64,000 nucleotides of DNA, from positions 1 through 64,000 of the forward strand of contig NZ_JBEQZJ010000011.1 of assembly GCF_045223415.1 (NCBI RefSeq). The letters run 5' to 3'. Under the pieces are notes generated by a model. That model saw nothing but the letters and a program-made list of their open reading frames with translations, did not search any database and was not told the DNA's origin. The translations under genes and the position numbers were made by a program. Below are positions 26,651 to 35,407 of this stretch, piece after piece. Source of the DNA: Hoskinsella mucinilytica. GTDB taxonomy: Bacteria; Bacillota_I; Bacilli_A; Erysipelotrichales; Erysipelotrichaceae. Numbering within the stretch: the first letter of the stretch is position 1; every line of letters starts with the position of its first letter.

Positions 26651-28543
26651 CTACATGATTTTTAAAGCATGCTCCACACAGGTTATAAAATTTGAAAATG
26701 TAGGTGTTGAGAAAATATCATGAAATAATGTATCGTTTTCGAGGAAAATTGATAGATAATGCCAAAATTGTAATTCTTTGATATTATTCTTCGCAATAGA
26801 TACAAGAAGAATGATACGAACAGCATGTTCTTCATCCCAATAAACTTCATTTTGAAGCAATGCTACAGATACAAGTGTTTCCTCCGACATTGGCGTAAGA
26901 GGGTGGGGGATGGCAACATGATTTCCAAAATATGAACTGGATAGATTTTCTCGATTGTAAACCGATTTTACAAATTCATCTCCTAAATGATATGTGCAAT
27001 TAATATTATCAATGACGATTTTTAATGCTTCATCTTTAGAGGAAACACTACCGTAAAAAAATCGTTCTTCACTGAATTTTGTCAATACTGCATGTATATC
27101 ATTATAACCCTGAATAGTCATTGTGATTTTTTTGAAATCTTGTTCACTAGGAAATAAATTTATTTTAGGAATGACATTCTGATATTCCTCAAGATATTGT
27201 TCTGTGGTAAACACCCCATCATAGTTCTCCACCGAAATATTGGTATTTGTGATTGGCCAAGAAGTAAAATCTATGATTTCAATTTGATTGGGAATGTTAT
27301 TGAATATCTTATGTTTTAATAAAATCATTTCTGACTTTCGTAAAGACGTAATGATCAAGATTTTTTTACCTTTTGTCGTAGATATATAATTTTCTAATCC
27401 AAAGTTAAAATAAAGAGCAAGATAGGATATCTCATCAATGGACACTGTAAGCCCAAATTCTTTTTCTATCAGAACTGAAAAAAATAAAGCGATATCGTAG
27501 GCATGAGTAAAAGATAGATGGATTTCATTAGCCTGAGGATTAGTTAATTGAGTTCCCGATTTGATGCGGTAAAATAAGGGCACTACATGAAGTGCCAATA
27601 CAAGTTTTAAATTATCAACTGCATCAAAGTTGATAGAAAATTTTTGAAAAATGAGATGAAATGCTCGATCAATAAATGCATTAACTTCTTCCTGTAATAA
27701 ATCTTCTCCTGTATAATCTAATCGACCAAGGATGATTTGTGTTAACAGCATACATTCATAATAGAAATAATCTTCAGGAAGTTTATTTCGGTTTACTAAA
27801 GTATGCAAGATATCCTTTGCGATGATAAATTCTTTTGTTTGCTTAAGACCTAAATCTGAGGGCTGTTCAATAAAATGAAAATGTTTGATCCTTTGAAGCG
27901 ATAATGATACATAAGAAGTTATATTTTGTAATGTACTTTCATCGATATGATATTGATATTTAATAAAAACATCAGCAACTATGGTATAAATTGCGTTTGT
28001 ACTTTCTGGTGCAGTACTGTCGAATTCATAATCCATACCAATTTTATTAATGCAAGTTCTCTTCTTTAATTCGCTACCAAGAATTGCATACCCGTGATTG
28101 GTCTTATACTCTAATTGTAGTGAAAATTCTTTTAATATCGTTTTTAATTCCCGTATGGTTGTATAGAGTGTCGTTTCACTGATACTAAATTGTTCCATAA
28201 GATCATATTTGGGAGTATATCCATTATTGTTCAGGAGGTATTTTATAATAAGCTTAGAGCGATTATTTGCATTAGCATAATCATAAGAACTATTGCTTTT
28301 TAATAAGTGTAAATCTTTTTTTAATTGTACTTCATTTAGGATTTTTATTCTTGTCCCTTTTCCTGGAGAAGTAATGATTTCGAAAGAGGCATATTTTTTC
28401 CCGTATTCTTTTATTGCTTCCAAATCATTAAAGATCGTTCTCATACTTACTTTAAAGTGAGTCGCAATCATATTTGCTGTGATATAGGAATCACAATATT
28501 GTAAAAAATACTCAATAATATGTAATTGGCGTTCAGATAGCAT
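26651..28543 (-). CDS. PRD-containing transcriptional regulator with PTS IIB/IIA-like domains (MtlR/LicR type)
   Basis: A 630-residue regulator. It begins with two helix-turn-helix units (MLSERQLHIIEYFLQY, ANMIATHFKVSMRTIFNDLE), followed by two PRD domains (about 180-390). A IIB-like segment comes next (KKILIITSLRKSEMILLKHK) and then a C-terminal IIA domain with the phospho-His motif GNHVAIPHPLTP. PTS-dependent phosphorylation of the PRD and IIA histidines sets its activity. I start at the ATG at 28543 after AGAGGTG rather than the in-frame TTG at 28564. It is divergent from the mannose-family PTS operon, its likely target. It has no sigma-54 interaction domain, unlike LevR. Confidence 0.85.
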   Translation of the reverse strand: MLSERQLHIIEYFLQYCDSYITANMIATHFKVSMRTIFNDLEAIKEYGKKYASFEIITSPGKGTRIKILNEVQLKKDLHLLKSNSSYDYANANNRSKLIIKYLLNNNGYTPKYDLMEQFSISETTLYTTIRELKTILKEFSLQLEYKTNHGYAILGSELKKRTCINKIGMDYEFDSTAPESTNAIYTIVADVFIKYQYHIDESTLQNITSYVSLSLQRIKHFHFIEQPSDLGLKQTKEFIIAKDILHTLVNRNKLPEDYFYYECMLLTQIILGRLDYTGEDLLQEEVNAFIDRAFHLIFQKFSINFDAVDNLKLVLALHVVPLFYRIKSGTQLTNPQANEIHLSFTHAYDIALFFSVLIEKEFGLTVSIDEISYLALYFNFGLENYISTTKGKKILIITSLRKSEMILLKHKIFNNIPNQIEIIDFTSWPITNTNISVENYDGVFTTEQYLEEYQNVIPKINLFPSEQDFKKITMTIQGYNDIHAVLTKFSEERFFYGSVSSKDEALKIVIDNINCTYHLGDEFVKSVYNRENLSSSYFGNHVAIPHPLTPMSEETLVSVALLQNEVYWDEEHAVRIILLVSIAKNNIKELQFWHYLSIFLENDTLFHDIFSTPTFSNFITCVEHALKIM

Positions 28544-28620
28544 AATTTCACCTCTTTTATTCAAATAGATTATACAATAAGTGTTTTTAGAAATATATCA
28601 AAAAATTTCTACATATTTTA

Positions 28621-28662
28621 TGCAAACAGTTGCAATTTTTTTTATTGTTATTTTCATATAAT
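28621..28662 (+). promoter_or_regulatory. Candidate promoter and operator of the mannose-family PTS operon
   Basis: An inverted repeat TGCAA-ACAG-TTGCA (28621-28634) lies just upstream of a perfect -10 TATAAT (28657-28662). There is no good -35 at 17 bases, which fits an activator-dependent promoter. No sigma-54 GG/GC pair is present. Confidence 0.4.
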
Positions 28663-28824
28663 ATATGTAAATCATTGTAAAACATTATGAATCTTGAATG
28701 ATATAGTTTAGACAGAAGTTGACCATAGCATGAAATAAGTGGTTAACAAGAAATGAAAGGAGGAAGTAGATATGGCATGAAATTGAGTTATAGGAAAGAA
28801 ATAGAAAAAGGAGGAAGAAACAAT

Positions 28825-29241
28825 ATGGTTAAAATTTTAATCGTAACGCATGAAGATTTAGGAAAGGCTTTACTAGATAGTGCAGAACTAATTGTAGGAA
28901 AGCAAACAGATATAGAAGCATTCTCGTTGAAAAGAGGCGAGGATATTTTGATCTTTAGTAAAGCCGTAGAACAAAGAATGAAAGCATATGCTTCAACAGC
29001 AGATGTTTTAATCTTCACCGATTTGTTTGGCGGAAGTCCTACGAATGCGGTAATGTCGCATATTATGGACTATCCATTTCGATGCTTAACTGGGGTGAAT
29101 TTACCAATGTTATTGGAGGCATTAATTACGCGACAGCAGGAGAATATCACCCTAGATGAAATTGCAATGAAATGTAAACAAGCTGCTTTGGATGGTGTTA
29201 AAGATGTAAACAGCATTATTGCAGAGGATTATCAGATTTAA
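28825..29241 (+). CDS. PTS mannose/fructose/sorbose-family IIA component
   Basis: A 138-residue EIIA of the mannose family; phosphorylated His 9 lies in KILIVTHEDLGKALLDS. The FTDLFGGSPTN motif is also typical. The ATG at 28825 follows AAAGGAGG; the frame is open further upstream to 28753 but that extension (SYRKEIEKGGRNN) reads through the ribosome site. It is first of five or six genes for uptake and use of a hexose or hexitol. Confidence 0.9.
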   Translation: MVKILIVTHEDLGKALLDSAELIVGKQTDIEAFSLKRGEDILIFSKAVEQRMKAYASTADVLIFTDLFGGSPTNAVMSHIMDYPFRCLTGVNLPMLLEALITRQQENITLDEIAMKCKQAALDGVKDVNSIIAEDYQI

Positions 29242-29264
29242 ATGAATAGAAAGAGGTATGCAAA

Positions 29265-29759
29265 ATGGCAAAAATAGGCCTTATTAGAATCGACGATCGA
29301 TTGATTCACGGACAAGTTGTAACGACATGGATCAACCATACAGCAAGCACACGGATTCTGATTGCAGATAATGAATTAGCAAACAATAAATTTATGGCAA
29401 GTATCTATACTATGGCGGCACCTAAAGGACTTACGGTTGAAGTTATTGCAATTGATCATCTTGCGCAGGAATGGAAAAAAGATGAACTTGGCACAGGAAC
29501 ATTATTGATTTTGTTTAAAAATGTTAAGGCATTATATGATGCCTATCAAAAAGGGTTTCATTTTTCCCATGTTCAAATTGCTGGATTAGCATCCGGTCCC
29601 GGAAAAAAATTGGTTTATAAATCTGTTGGGTTAGATAAAGAATCAGCAATGCTACTTAAAGACCTTCATGACCAAGGAGTTAATGTTGAGTTTCAATCAA
29701 TGCCTGGCGAGAAGATCGTTGATATACAAACCATCATAAAGAAATATTTTACATTATAA
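29265..29759 (+). CDS. PTS mannose/fructose/sorbose-family IIB component
   Basis: A 164-residue IIB with the phospho-His 15 in IRIDDRLIHGQVVTTW. It passes phosphate from IIA to the sugar during transport. AGAGGT precedes the ATG. It is followed after 15 bp by the fused membrane subunit. Confidence 0.93.
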   Translation: MAKIGLIRIDDRLIHGQVVTTWINHTASTRILIADNELANNKFMASIYTMAAPKGLTVEVIAIDHLAQEWKKDELGTGTLLILFKNVKALYDAYQKGFHFSHVQIAGLASGPGKKLVYKSVGLDKESAMLLKDLHDQGVNVEFQSMPGEKIVDIQTIIKKYFTL

Positions 29760-29774
29760 AACAAGGAGGTTATC

Positions 29775-31379
29775 ATGAACGAAGTAACAATTATTCAAGC
29801 AATTCTCATTGGACTATTCTATTGGTTTGAATGCAATCGATATGGACATTCTTTCACTGCATCTATTCTAATGAGTTGTATGCCTGCAGCTTTATGGGCA
29901 GGAATTGTTTTAGGCAATATTCCTGCTGCTATGGCGATTGGCGCTGTGATTCAGTTAATGTTTTTAGGTACTATTGGTCCTGCGGGAAATATTCCTCAAG
30001 ATCCAGCTTTAGCAGCGTTAATTGCAACAACAATTGCATTAAAAACAGGAATGGATGCGGAAGCAGTTGTAACATTGGCAATTCCTGTCGGACTATTAGG
30101 AGCACAGATTTCAAATTTGATTCGTGCCCTTAACGTTGTATGGGTGCACATGGCTGACAAATATGCAGCAAAGGGAAATGTACGGGGAATCATCCTTTCT
30201 GGTTTGGTCTATCCATCCCTGATGCGACTTCCTATCTGTGTGATACCTGTTGCATTGGCAGCATTTTATGGACCTACATTTGTACAAGGTATTCTAGACG
30301 TTATTCCACAATGGCTTATGCATGGATTGACTGTTGTAGGAGGTATTATGCCTGCGTTAGGATTTGCCATTGTAGTATCAGTAATAGGAAGAAAATATCT
30401 GCTTCCATATTTTATTACAGGTTTCTTCCTTATTAAATTCTCCGGATTGGGAATTTTACCGATTTCTATCTTCGGATTGGTGATTGCATATTTACATATA
30501 TTATTTACAAATAAAGATATCACGGCAGAGATAGAGATGGAAGAGGAACCAGAGGAAGAAAAAGCACCGGTATTCCGTTTGTTGGAGAAAAAAGATATCT
30601 CGAAATCTTATTGGATGTGGTGGTTGAGTTGTGAAGTTTCAAATTCTTTTGAACGTCTACAATCACTTGCTTTCTGTTGTGCTATGACACCAATTTTGAA
30701 AAAACTTTATACAAACAAAGAAGATTTAAGCGCAGCATTACAAAGACATTTACAGTTTTTTAATACCGAATGTACGTGGGGAGCTATTGTACCGGGGATG
30801 ACCATTGCTTTAGAGGAAGAAAAAGCAATGCATGCAGATGTACCAGATGATACTATCAACGGCATCAAAACAGGTCTTATGGGACCATTTGCAGGTATTG
30901 GTGATACAATCAACTGGGCGACTTTATTGCCAATTTTACTTGGATTGTTTATTCCTATGGCAGAAAAAGGGAATTGGATCGCAGGTGTAGCGCCTATCTT
31001 GATCTATACGGCAATTACATGTTTTATCGGTTATCATTTATATCATTTTGGTTATAGTGCGGGTACAAAATCAGCAACCTTCTTATTAAAATCAGGATGG
31101 ATCGATAAAGCTATTTTAGGGGCTAGTATTTTAGGATTGTTTATGATGGGAGGTCTAGCAGCTACATTTATTCAAGTAACAACGCCACTTTCCATTCAAA
31201 CAGGAGGCACTGTATATAGCATACAAGAAATATTAGATAGTATCTTACCTGGATTATTACAATTAGCTACTGTTGGGGGCGTATATTTATATTTGGAAAA
31301 AGTAAATCGAAATTATACCCAAATTGTTTTATTGATGATTGGAATAGGCTTGATTTTGGGTGGTCTTGGGATTTTATAA
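29775..31379 (+). CDS. PTS mannose-family fused IIC-IID membrane component
   Basis: A 534-residue protein in which EIIC and EIID, normally separate proteins of about 260 residues each, are joined. Residues 1-245 are a typical EIIC (GAVIQLMFLGTIGPAGNIPQ). An acidic linker (MEEEPEEEKAPVFRLLEKKD, about 256-275) leads to EIID with WWLSCEVSNSFERLQSLAF and LMGPFAGIGDTINW. The reading frame is continuous with no stop or start signal at the junction. It forms the transport channel. Substrate is probably mannose, another hexose or a hexitol; the following genes suggest mannose. Confidence 0.9.
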   Translation: MNEVTIIQAILIGLFYWFECNRYGHSFTASILMSCMPAALWAGIVLGNIPAAMAIGAVIQLMFLGTIGPAGNIPQDPALAALIATTIALKTGMDAEAVVTLAIPVGLLGAQISNLIRALNVVWVHMADKYAAKGNVRGIILSGLVYPSLMRLPICVIPVALAAFYGPTFVQGILDVIPQWLMHGLTVVGGIMPALGFAIVVSVIGRKYLLPYFITGFFLIKFSGLGILPISIFGLVIAYLHILFTNKDITAEIEMEEEPEEEKAPVFRLLEKKDISKSYWMWWLSCEVSNSFERLQSLAFCCAMTPILKKLYTNKEDLSAALQRHLQFFNTECTWGAIVPGMTIALEEEKAMHADVPDDTINGIKTGLMGPFAGIGDTINWATLLPILLGLFIPMAEKGNWIAGVAPILIYTAITCFIGYHLYHFGYSAGTKSATFLLKSGWIDKAILGASILGLFMMGGLAATFIQVTTPLSIQTGGTVYSIQEILDSILPGLLQLATVGGVYLYLEKVNRNYTQIVLLMIGIGLILGGLGIL

Positions 31380-31394
31380 AAGGAGAACAAATAA

Positions 31395-32351
31395 ATGAAA
31401 GATGCAAAAAAGATTTATTTTTTAGAGCCAGTTTTTGAAGCAAAATACTGGGGTGGTCAAGCTATAAGAGAAAGATATGGATATGAAACAGAACTTCCAA
31501 ATATTGCACTCGTATATCATGTCATTGCTCTTCCTCAGCATCAGTTGGATAATAAGGTGTTGGGAACTGATAAGGTTTTATCAAAGTTTTATCATGAAAA
31601 TCCTGAATTATTTCACTGTGATAGAGAAGAGTTTCCTATTCGCTTGAGTGAAGGAAATGGTGTAGATTTAATTTCTATTCAATTACACCCTAATGATGAA
31701 TATTGTCTTGCACATGAAGGTGAACGAGGCAAAGTGGAGTGTCTTATCCGCATACAAGGTGATTGTGATCATTTAGCGATTCGGGGACATCATGCTAAAA
31801 CGAAAGAGGAATTCTGTAAATTGGTAAAAGAAGAACGTTGGGATCAGTTATTCCGCATTGTGGAAATAAAAAAAGGACAATATACCCACACTCCTCAAGG
31901 ATTACTACATGGAGAACCTAAAAAAACAGAAGAAAAAGACATTATATCTCTTGCGTTTGAAACAAATTCAGACATTACTTACCGCTTATATGATCATGAC
32001 CGCAATATGGCAGATCGCCCACTTCATATCGATAAAATTATAGATACGGTCAACATTCCAGATGATACCAATTATGGTATCGATGTAGTTCCAAGAAATG
32101 AAAACGGATGTATCATATATGATTTCTTAGATGAACCAGGGATTTTTACTGCAAAACGTATCCAAGTAAAAGAAGAAGGAATCTATGAACAAACTGAATT
32201 CTTATTCCTAGTTTGTCTTGATGGAGAAGCTAAGATAAATGATATACACATAAAAAAAGGAGAAACCGTTTTTATCCCGTATAATTATGGCCCTTTGCAT
32301 GTGCAAGGTGATGTTGATTTAGGTCTTATTACATATAAAAATCGCATTTAA
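31395..32351 (+). CDS. manA: Mannose-6-phosphate isomerase, class I
   Basis: A 318-residue zinc enzyme interconverting mannose 6-phosphate and fructose 6-phosphate. Zinc ligands are visible in SIQLHPNDEYC and a following Glu (KVECLIRI), and a later His is in YTHTPQGLLHG. The short class I form is usual in Firmicutes. AAAGGAG precedes the ATG, 15 bp after the PTS membrane gene. It sends the imported sugar phosphate into glycolysis and supports mannose as PTS substrate. Confidence 0.9.
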   Translation: MKDAKKIYFLEPVFEAKYWGGQAIRERYGYETELPNIALVYHVIALPQHQLDNKVLGTDKVLSKFYHENPELFHCDREEFPIRLSEGNGVDLISIQLHPNDEYCLAHEGERGKVECLIRIQGDCDHLAIRGHHAKTKEEFCKLVKEERWDQLFRIVEIKKGQYTHTPQGLLHGEPKKTEEKDIISLAFETNSDITYRLYDHDRNMADRPLHIDKIIDTVNIPDDTNYGIDVVPRNENGCIIYDFLDEPGIFTAKRIQVKEEGIYEQTEFLFLVCLDGEAKINDIHIKKGETVFIPYNYGPLHVQGDVDLGLITYKNRI

Positions 32352-32472
32352 ACTTAATTATTTATCAAGTATTTACTAGATTATTAGAAATAGAGGAAAG
32401 AGATAAATATAGCGTGTCATAGCCTGTTCAATAGATTCTCTTTTCTCATTTACAAGAAGGAGAGTGTAACCG

Positions 32473-33648
32473 TTGACCAAAATAATAGAGGAAAACACAG
32501 GATCAAAGAATGTGGTTATAATAGGGGCAGGGAAAGAAGGAAAAGGTACATTTGGTGATATATTTCATGAAGTAGGATGGCATATAACATTTTTAGATAA
32601 GGATATAGATGTAATTCGTGCACTCTTACAAAAGAAAGCATATCAGGTGGAAGCAATATATGAAAATCGTGTTGAACAACATGAGATTAATAACTATGAT
32701 GCTTATGAAATAAAAAATCATGCGGCGTATGAAGAGGATATTTTAGGTTGTGATGTGATCGTTTTTGCACTTTACCCCGATGATATCTTCGAAGCTATGG
32801 CTGACATACGAGATCTTTTAAAAAGAAGAGCTCATCAAAATCCAGAAAAAAAATTAACAATATTAAGCGGGACAAATAAGAATCGTATGATTTCTATCTA
32901 TGAAAAGCATATGCTAAAGTTTTTTGATGAAAAAGAATTGTACTGGTATCAAAGAAATGTAGTGTTTCGGGATATGATCATTCGTAGAAGTGCCAATGCT
33001 ATATCTACAAGTTCGCTATATTTATCCACAAAAGCGCTTTTATCATTATTGATCCAAGGTCCTGTTTATTTTGATGTCGCAATATTTCCATGGCTAGAAC
33101 TTCGTGACCAGTTGGAAATGTTCAAAGATATAAAGATATTTACCTATAATTGCCCACATGCCGTCTGCGCATATGCTGGATATTGGAAGGGTTATAAAAC
33201 AATAGAAGAAGCACAACAAGATTCTGAAATTAAAATGCTGATGGATGCTTGTTTAACAGAAGCAAAGGAAGCTATTCTAAAAGAGTTTCCTATAACAAGA
33301 GAGAATTTGGCGTTATTTATAATGATGCCAAAAGGATTTAAAAATGAAGAAGAATTGATAACCAGAGTTGCGCTGGATCCTGTTAGGAAATTATCAGAAC
33401 ATGATCGATTGACGGGAAATGCACTGTTATGTATAAAACATGGCATTGAACCGAAAAACTTAATCAAAGCCATAGCATATGGCATGGCTTATGATGAACC
33501 ATCGGATAAAAAGGCACAATATATACAAAAGATGATTTCTGAAAAAGGGATTTCCTATGCTGTAAGCAAGGTTGTCGGATTGCCAGAACATCATGATATT
33601 GTACAAGGTATCGTCTATAATTATAAATGCTTAAAAAAACCAGCATAA
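32473..33648 (+). CDS. Mannitol-1-phosphate 5-dehydrogenase-like protein
   Basis: A 391-residue NAD-dependent dehydrogenase of the mannitol dehydrogenase family. The Rossmann motif is VVIIGAGKEGKGTFG (about 14-28). The C-terminal half has the family segment DPVRKLSEHDRLTGNALLC. Start is a TTG with GGAG about ten bases upstream; no better ATG lies nearby. It may oxidise a hexitol phosphate to a ketose phosphate, but it is diverged and its substrate is uncertain. A 121-bp gap separates it from manA, with no terminator seen. Confidence 0.72.
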   Translation: MTKIIEENTGSKNVVIIGAGKEGKGTFGDIFHEVGWHITFLDKDIDVIRALLQKKAYQVEAIYENRVEQHEINNYDAYEIKNHAAYEEDILGCDVIVFALYPDDIFEAMADIRDLLKRRAHQNPEKKLTILSGTNKNRMISIYEKHMLKFFDEKELYWYQRNVVFRDMIIRRSANAISTSSLYLSTKALLSLLIQGPVYFDVAIFPWLELRDQLEMFKDIKIFTYNCPHAVCAYAGYWKGYKTIEEAQQDSEIKMLMDACLTEAKEAILKEFPITRENLALFIMMPKGFKNEEELITRVALDPVRKLSEHDRLTGNALLCIKHGIEPKNLIKAIAYGMAYDEPSDKKAQYIQKMISEKGISYAVSKVVGLPEHHDIVQGIVYNYKCLKKPA

Positions 33649-33664
33649 TGCTGGATTTTTTTTT
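33640..33664 (+). terminator. Terminator of the mannose-family PTS operon
   Basis: CCAGCAT-A-ATGCTGG followed by nine T residues. Confidence 0.85.
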
Positions 33665-33764
33665 GTCGAATCATATTCTTTCTAATTTCAATTATAATCA
33701 AAGAACTGTATTTTCTCTTGCAGAATCAAGAGATTGAACGTAAATATTTTTACTTTTTTATAAT

Positions 33765-33797
33765 AAAAAAAGGAACACGGGCATATTCCTTTTTTTA
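33765..33797 (-). terminator. Terminator after agrD
   Basis: AAAAAAAGGAA and TTCCTTTTTTT pair around a 10-base loop; it works in either direction and lies just beyond the agrD stop. Confidence 0.7.
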
Positions 33798-33835
33798 AAT
33801 GGGGAAAATAATGAATGAATAGGAGTAAATAAATA

Positions 33836-33949
33836 CTACTTGCTCTTTTTTACCTTTTTAGGTAAATAGTGATAATTAAAAGATTTTGAATTATCACATT
33901 GCTTTCCAACGGTTATCAGCTGGCTTACTACATTCTTAATCACTTTCAT
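33836..33949 (-). CDS. agrD: Candidate AgrD autoinducer precursor peptide
   Basis: A 37-codon open frame overlapping the end of agrB by 14 bases, with GGGAGG seven bases before its ATG. The peptide has a short amphipathic N-terminus (MKVIKNVVSQLITVGKQ), a single Cys at 18 (CDNSKSFNYHY) and then Pro 30 followed by a basic tail (KKVKKSK). AgrD precursors have this three-part layout: helix, Cys-containing signal, and C-terminal recognition tail with Pro. Position directly after agrB is the canonical one. The basic tail and polar ring region are unusual, since most AgrD tails are acidic (PEEL-like). Ring boundaries cannot be set from sequence. Confidence 0.65.
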   Translation of the reverse strand: MKVIKNVVSQLITVGKQCDNSKSFNYHYLPKKVKKSK

Positions 33950-34526
33950 AACGGAACCTCCCATAAACCATCGATAGTGCAACTTCCATCATTAAGAATC
34001 CAATGATATGGAAATATGAAATATCACCAAGGAAATAAAAGAAGCCACTTACTATCAGAAGTAGAGTAGAAACGACTTTACATCGAAGATGTAATTTATG
34101 GATAAGTGGATACTGCCATTGCTCTTTGGTAAAGTATGGTAGATTTTTAAAAAAGAGCATAACAGATATCAGGAGAAAACCAATTGTCATCCATATAAGA
34201 TTCAATGTGGAATACCACAATGCAAGGATAAATGCTACAACTGTAATTCCAAAACATGCGATAAGGGAATTTGCATGATAGCCACCTGCATTTGATCTTA
34301 ATAGATGAAATCCAATTAGATAAACTAGCATATCAATCAGTCTATGACTGATGAGAGCGATGCTTAAGATACCAATTGTATTAAGAATGTCACTTGATAG
34401 TGCAACCAATGCAAATCTGAAATAATCTACATCTTCTTCACTATCAATATACCCTTTCTTCCATAGATAAATTCCTAACTTATACCCATATTTTTCAATC
34501 ATTTCTTCTACCTTCGGCCTAATCAT
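33936..34526 (-). CDS. agrB: AgrB-family autoinducer-processing membrane peptidase
   Basis: A 196-residue membrane protein with about five to six helices. The Cys protease motif of AgrB is present: HLLRSNAGGYHANSLIACF has His and Cys seven residues apart as in the staphylococcal enzyme (His77, Cys84). It cleaves AgrD and helps form the thiolactone signal. It is transcribed away from the response regulator and kinase, with agrD overlapping its 3' end. The ribosome site is weak (TTGGGATTG). Confidence 0.88.
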   Translation of the reverse strand: MIRPKVEEMIEKYGYKLGIYLWKKGYIDSEEDVDYFRFALVALSSDILNTIGILSIALISHRLIDMLVYLIGFHLLRSNAGGYHANSLIACFGITVVAFILALWYSTLNLIWMTIGFLLISVMLFFKNLPYFTKEQWQYPLIHKLHLRCKVVSTLLLIVSGFFYFLGDISYFHIIGFLMMEVALSMVYGRFRYESD

Positions 34527-34562
34527 ACTACAATCCCAAATAAATTGGAATATTTGTGGTAC

Positions 34563-34615
34563 GAATAGCAGAAATTGCGTCTGAATAGCAAAGAATAACT
34601 ATAAAGCGCTTATAG
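34563..34615. promoter_or_regulatory. Candidate LytTR-binding repeats in the agr intergenic region
   Basis: GAATAGCA occurs twice (34563-34570 and 34583-34590), with 12 bases between, the spacing expected for direct repeats bound by LytTR regulators. A near-palindrome CTATAAAGCGCTTATAG follows at 34599-34615. Confidence 0.45.
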
Positions 34616-34651
34616 ATAAAGGGTTTTCTTCATTTCATAGTAGAAAATCTA

Positions 34652-34680
34652 TGGATAATATATAAGCTATCTTGTATAAT
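34652..34680 (+). promoter_or_regulatory. Promoter of the agrA/agrC-like genes
   Basis: TGGATA, 17 bases, TATAAT; about 45 bases before the response regulator start. Confidence 0.55.
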
Positions 34681-34729
34681 AAGGGATATATAAGGTTACA
34701 TATAAGAAGGAATGAGGGAGTGCTTTAAC

Positions 34730-35407
34730 ATGAGGATAGCTATCGTAGATGATGAAAAATTTTACTTAGAGAGAATACGATCGATCGTTGAACAAACATT
34801 ACCAGAATATGAAACAAAATGTTATCAAGATGTATCCGATTTTATAAAAGAAGCAGATGAGTTTGCCATAGTATTATTGGATATCGCAATGCCAGGAGAA
34901 GATGGTATTGAATTGGCTAAAAAGCTTAGACAAAAAGGCTGTGTGATCATTTTTGTGACGAGTATGAAAGAACGTATGCAAGAAGCTTTCGGTAAACATG
35001 TTGAAGGCTTTGTACTCAAAGAAGATCTTATGGATCAATTACCTAAAGTATTGGAAATCGTAGATGAAAGCCTATATATCGATCATAATTTCATTTATAA
35101 AGATGATCTTGGAAGAGAGAATAAGCTAGCCATATCCAGCATTTATTATTTGGAGGTCTATCGTAAAGATGTATATGTTTATAAAAAGGATGAAAAGATT
35201 CACTTACCTAATATGACATTAAAGGAATGCTACAACCAACTTGATCGCAATTTTGTATATGCCTCCCGCCATATGATAGTAAACGTTGCCCATATGGTGC
35301 ATTTAAATAAACAGTATCAGATTTTTATGGACAATGAAGAAGTCCTTTATACCAATCGTTACTGTTATAAAGATGTCAGAGAAAAATTTATGGAGATAAT
35401 ACTATGA
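34730..35407 (+). CDS. AgrA-like LytTR response regulator
   Basis: A 225-residue regulator: receiver domain with IAIVDDEKFYLE and phospho-Asp in IVLLDIAMPGEDG, then a LytTR DNA-binding domain (YYLEVYRKDVYVYKKD, FVYASRHMIVNVAHM). I use the ATG at 34730, nine bases after GAGGGAG, because the upstream ATG at 34712 has its ribosome site too close. It overlaps the kinase gene by four bases. The natural role is to activate the agrBD promoter once the kinase senses the peptide. Confidence 0.9.
   Translation: MRIAIVDDEKFYLERIRSIVEQTLPEYETKCYQDVSDFIKEADEFAIVLLDIAMPGEDGIELAKKLRQKGCVIIFVTSMKERMQEAFGKHVEGFVLKEDLMDQLPKVLEIVDESLYIDHNFIYKDDLGRENKLAISSIYYLEVYRKDVYVYKKDEKIHLPNMTLKECYNQLDRNFVYASRHMIVNVAHMVHLNKQYQIFMDNEEVLYTNRYCYKDVREKFMEIIL

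Noticed and set aside
28610..28680. Possible sigma-54 promoter before the mannose-family PTS
   Set aside because: The GG of the -24 element is missing and the regulator has no sigma-54 activator domain; a TATAAT box is present instead.
33649..33764. Searched as an alternative location for agrD
   Set aside because: No ORF with Cys and a ribosome site was found there; the overlap ORF at 33836-33949 fits better.
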